A stretch of DNA of 64,000 nucleotides, taken from the NCBI GenBank assembly GCA_043101845.1, contig JBICHN010000002.1:372001-436000 (forward strand), read 5' to 3'. The position numbers were made by a program, and so were the translations under genes. This stretch comes from JBICHN01 sp043101845 (GTDB taxonomy: Bacteria > Planctomycetota > Phycisphaerae > Phycisphaerales > UBA5793). Shown piece by piece: positions 62,147 to 64,000 of this stretch (the first letter of the stretch is position 1; each line of letters begins with the position of its first letter). The notes beneath the pieces are model-generated. The model searched no databases. It was not told the DNA's origin and was given only the letters and a program-made list of their open reading frames with translations.

Positions 62147-62497
62147 ATGGCAGGCACCATGAGACGGACCATCCGTCACCGCATGAGTCGTCGGACGAAC
62201 GGCCGGGCGAACCGGCCCCAGCCGACGACGCCGATCGGGGTGAGCAGTGTTTCGGCGGCCGGCGCCGTGCTCACCGTCGTCTTCGACCAGCCCGTCGCGC
62301 TCGACGGCGTCCCCGCGTACACGACCGATGTCGCGGGCGCGGTCGCGATCAGCGCCGCGATGTCGTCGGCGACGACGCTTGACCTCACCTTCGACGCCGA
62401 TGTCTCGTTGGCGACGGTGGTGAACATTCCCTACGAGGACCCCGCGGTCCGCAACGCGTCAGGGGGTTTTGTCACCCCGACTTCCTTTCAAGTCTGA
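62147..62497 (+). CDS. Small protein with basic tail and Ig-like domain
   Basis: 116 residues. A basic N-terminal stretch (about 25 residues, many Arg) precedes an Ig-like domain (VLTVVFDQPVALDGVPAYTT, TTLDLTFDADVSLATVVNIP). It overlaps the following frame by 29 bases. No known family. Perhaps a structural protein. Confidence 0.55.
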   Translation: MAGTMRRTIRHRMSRRTNGRANRPQPTTPIGVSSVSAAGAVLTVVFDQPVALDGVPAYTTDVAGAVAISAAMSSATTLDLTFDADVSLATVVNIPYEDPAVRNASGGFVTPTSFQV

Positions 62498-62813
62498 GCC
62501 GCTCGAGGCCCAGAGCGTCACGAACATCGACTTCGATGCGGCGGGCGGGGAATGCGATGTCGTGTTCAACACGATCCCCGAGTATCCGCTGTCCGATGTG
62601 AGCGGCGCCGATCCGGTGAAGTGGAGCGCCCGGATCGCGAACCGACGCTACGAGGCCGTCTCCCTGTCGAACGGCGCGTACGACCGGCTCCACATCGTCT
62701 GGACCTTCCAGGCGGCGGAGATCGGCGCGAACGAGATCAGTTACTCGAACGCGCCAAGCGATATCTCCGACGAACTCGGCCGCGAACTCGCGGCGTTCAC
62801 CTTCTCGCCATGA
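62469..62813 (+). CDS. Second Ig-like small protein, possibly a frameshifted continuation
   Basis: 114 residues from TTG 62469, in the +1 frame relative to the previous gene and overlapping it by 29 bases. Its Ig-like body (VTNIDFDAAGGECDVVFNTI, RLHIVWTFQAAEIGANEISY) parallels the first. The start sits on a GGGGGTTTTG run. Either a separately started gene or a +1 frameshift product of the upstream gene. Confidence 0.5.
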   Translation: MSPRLPFKSEPLEAQSVTNIDFDAAGGECDVVFNTIPEYPLSDVSGADPVKWSARIANRRYEAVSLSNGAYDRLHIVWTFQAAEIGANEISYSNAPSDISDELGRELAAFTFSP

Positions 62814-62920
62814 CTTGGCGCGGGAAGCGGACCGCGAGACCGACCGGGTGGATGGCGCGACGCGCGGCGGGTCGATCGCTCGACGATCGGCCCGGCCGCG
62901 CCCCCGGCGCCGCGGCGTGA
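62810..62920 (+). CDS. Very small basic ORF coupled to the Ig-like gene
   Basis: 36 codons from ATG 62810, overlapping the preceding TGA (ATGA). Arg-rich and without a recognisable motif; may be fortuitous in this GC-rich region. Confidence 0.2.
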   Translation: MTWRGKRTARPTGWMARRAAGRSLDDRPGRAPGAAA

Positions 62921-62979
62921 AGAACGGCGCGGCGGCCAGTTCAACCCGCGAACCGACACGCTTGCGATCGGAGTTTGTC

Positions 62980-64000
62980 ATGCGTGAAGCAGAAGAGAAG
63001 GCGTACCCGCTGGCCCGCGTCAGCGTGAACGAATCGAACGAACTCGCGACGCGGCCCGAGCCGCGCGTCGATATGACGACGCGACCGGCGGCGGCCGCCG
63101 ATGTTCCGTTCCTCGACGAGTTGCAGAAGATGCACTCGCACATGGTCGGGTGGTTCCCGAAGAAACAGATGGAGAGCCACATCGGGGAGGGGAACATCAT
63201 CATCGCGGAGGACGAGGCGCGGACGCCGTTTGGCTACTGCATCGCGAAGGACCAGTACATGAGCCGCGATGATGTCGGCGTGATCTTCCAGCTCAATGTA
63301 TTGCCGATTGAACAGCGCAAGCTCATCGGCGCGACGCTCGTGCGGGCGGTCTTCGACCGCGCCGCGTACGGGTGTCGGCTGTTCTGCTGCTGGTGCGCGC
63401 AGGACATCCAGGCGAACTTCTTCTGGGAGTCGATCGGCTTCGTGCCGCTCGCGTTCCGGACGGGGAGCCGGGGGAAGCAGCGGATTCACATCTTCTGGCA
63501 GCGGCGGGTGCGCGAGGGGGATGAGACGACGCCGTACTGGTTCCCGTCGCAGACGCGGGCCGGGGCGGTGCGGGAAGATCGGATCGTGCTGCCGATTCCG
63601 CCGGGCACGCACTGGCGCGACGCGAAGCCGTTGCTCGTTCCCGGGATGGAGCGGGGCGAGCCGGTCATTGGGGCGAAGCCCGAGCCGAAGGCGCTGCCGC
63701 CGACGCGACCGCCGGCGCCGAAGGTCTCGACGGCGCGGAAGATGGCGGTCGTCCGCAGCAAGTCGAAGCATCTGAAAGGGCTGCCACCGGGCAAGGCGGC
63801 GGTCATGTCAGGTGGCGGGCTGCGGTACATCGAGCGCGGCGACCACGAGCCCGAAGCGGAGCCGGTGAAGAAGAAGCCGAGAAAACCCCGGGCGCCGCGC
63901 AAGAAGCACGACCCGAAGTTGATCGCCCAGGCCCGCGAACTCCGCGATCGCTACCTTGAGGACCTCAACGAGTTCGACCCCGCCGCGGCGCTCCCGCCCG
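62980..64000 (+). CDS. GNAT-like acetyltransferase with long basic C-terminal extension (runs past window)
   Basis: At least 340 residues from ATG 62980 (CGGAG upstream), open to the last base. About residues 30-170 look like a GNAT fold: TRPAAAADVPFLDELQKMHS, HIGEGNIIIAEDEARTPFGY, FQLNVLPIEQRKLIGATLVR (acetyl-CoA loop position), and NFFWESIGFVPLAFRTGSRG. The remainder is Pro-, Lys- and Arg-rich (PVKKKPRKPRAPRKKHDPKL), ending in a helix LIAQARELRDRYLEDLNEFD. Substrate unknown. The cluster could belong to a prophage or gene-transfer element, but no capsid or terminase gene is visible. Confidence 0.65.
   Translation, partial: MREAEEKAYPLARVSVNESNELATRPEPRVDMTTRPAAAADVPFLDELQKMHSHMVGWFPKKQMESHIGEGNIIIAEDEARTPFGYCIAKDQYMSRDDVGVIFQLNVLPIEQRKLIGATLVRAVFDRAAYGCRLFCCWCAQDIQANFFWESIGFVPLAFRTGSRGKQRIHIFWQRRVREGDETTPYWFPSQTRAGAVREDRIVLPIPPGTHWRDAKPLLVPGMERGEPVIGAKPEPKALPPTRPPAPKVSTARKMAVVRSKSKHLKGLPPGKAAVMSGGGLRYIERGDHEPEAEPVKKKPRKPRAPRKKHDPKLIAQARELRDRYLEDLNEFDPAAALPP

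Overview
The window is a high-GC (roughly 62-66 % by eye), gene-dense chromosomal segment. The gene content suggests a motile planctomycete, most likely of the Phycisphaerae type: type IV pilus/type II secretion genes with several prepilin-like proteins, a futalosine-route MqnA, a complete-looking flagellar rod/ring/hook-junction/filament operon with FliW and CsrA, an LptD-like outer-membrane protein, dockerin-like calcium-binding repeats in surface proteins, HAF-type exported proteins and a large RHS protein. The taxonomic call is inference from gene content; there is no rRNA or tRNA gene in the window.

Layout. 1-5394: end of a PilT-type ATPase, then PilC/GspF, two prepilin-like minor pilins and a large PilX-like protein with EF-hand/dockerin-like loops, all tightly coupled. 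5395-9205: a PglD/NeuD-like acyltransferase and a small membrane protein (minus strand), then mqnA and a sigma-factor-like multi-HTH protein. 9342-23444: the flagellar block. A very good sigma-54 promoter starts a run of small protein, flgF, flgG, flgA, flgH, flgI, flgJ (rod domain only), flgN, flgK and a giant flgL. It is followed by fliW, csrA and two flagellin genes; the second flagellin has its own sigma-28-like promoter and a strong terminator. The Shine-Dalgarno sequences of both flagellin genes sit in the loop of a small hairpin with a GGA core, as expected for CsrA-controlled flagellin translation. 23494-31252: minus-strand membrane/prepilin genes, a protein-tyrosine phosphatase, a phosphoribosyltransferase and two large VWA-domain membrane proteins. 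31382-39008: LptD-like protein, DUF3754-like protein, rplU, the c-di-AMP pair cdaA-cdaR, and dapB. 38910-47641: a membrane-anchored protein antisense to the end of dapB, two HAF-type exported proteins, glnS, gltX and metK. 47717-48373 holds no gene but has a strikingly long hairpin with CCUCC-type motifs.

48374-64000 is the accessory part. It has an amidase lipoprotein; a 5'-truncated RHS/Hint polymorphic toxin with two small downstream genes (candidate immunity genes) in a lower-GC patch; a two-gene restriction-modification system in which an N-terminal nuclease domain is fused to the methyltransferase and a two-TRD specificity protein follows, like BcgI-type systems; an ASCH-domain protein; and a membrane protein with decapeptide (double pentapeptide) repeats. 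The window ends in a small cluster of unrecognised proteins (a 221-residue protein, two Ig-like small proteins, a GNAT-like acetyltransferase running off the end) that may be a mobile or phage-derived module.

The most interesting items are the CsrA-hairpin logic over the fliW-csrA-flagellin genes (including a short leader ORF before csrA), the structured CCUCC-rich candidate RNA, the REase-MTase plus S system abutting the truncated RHS toxin gene, and a CdaA with an altered DGA motif.
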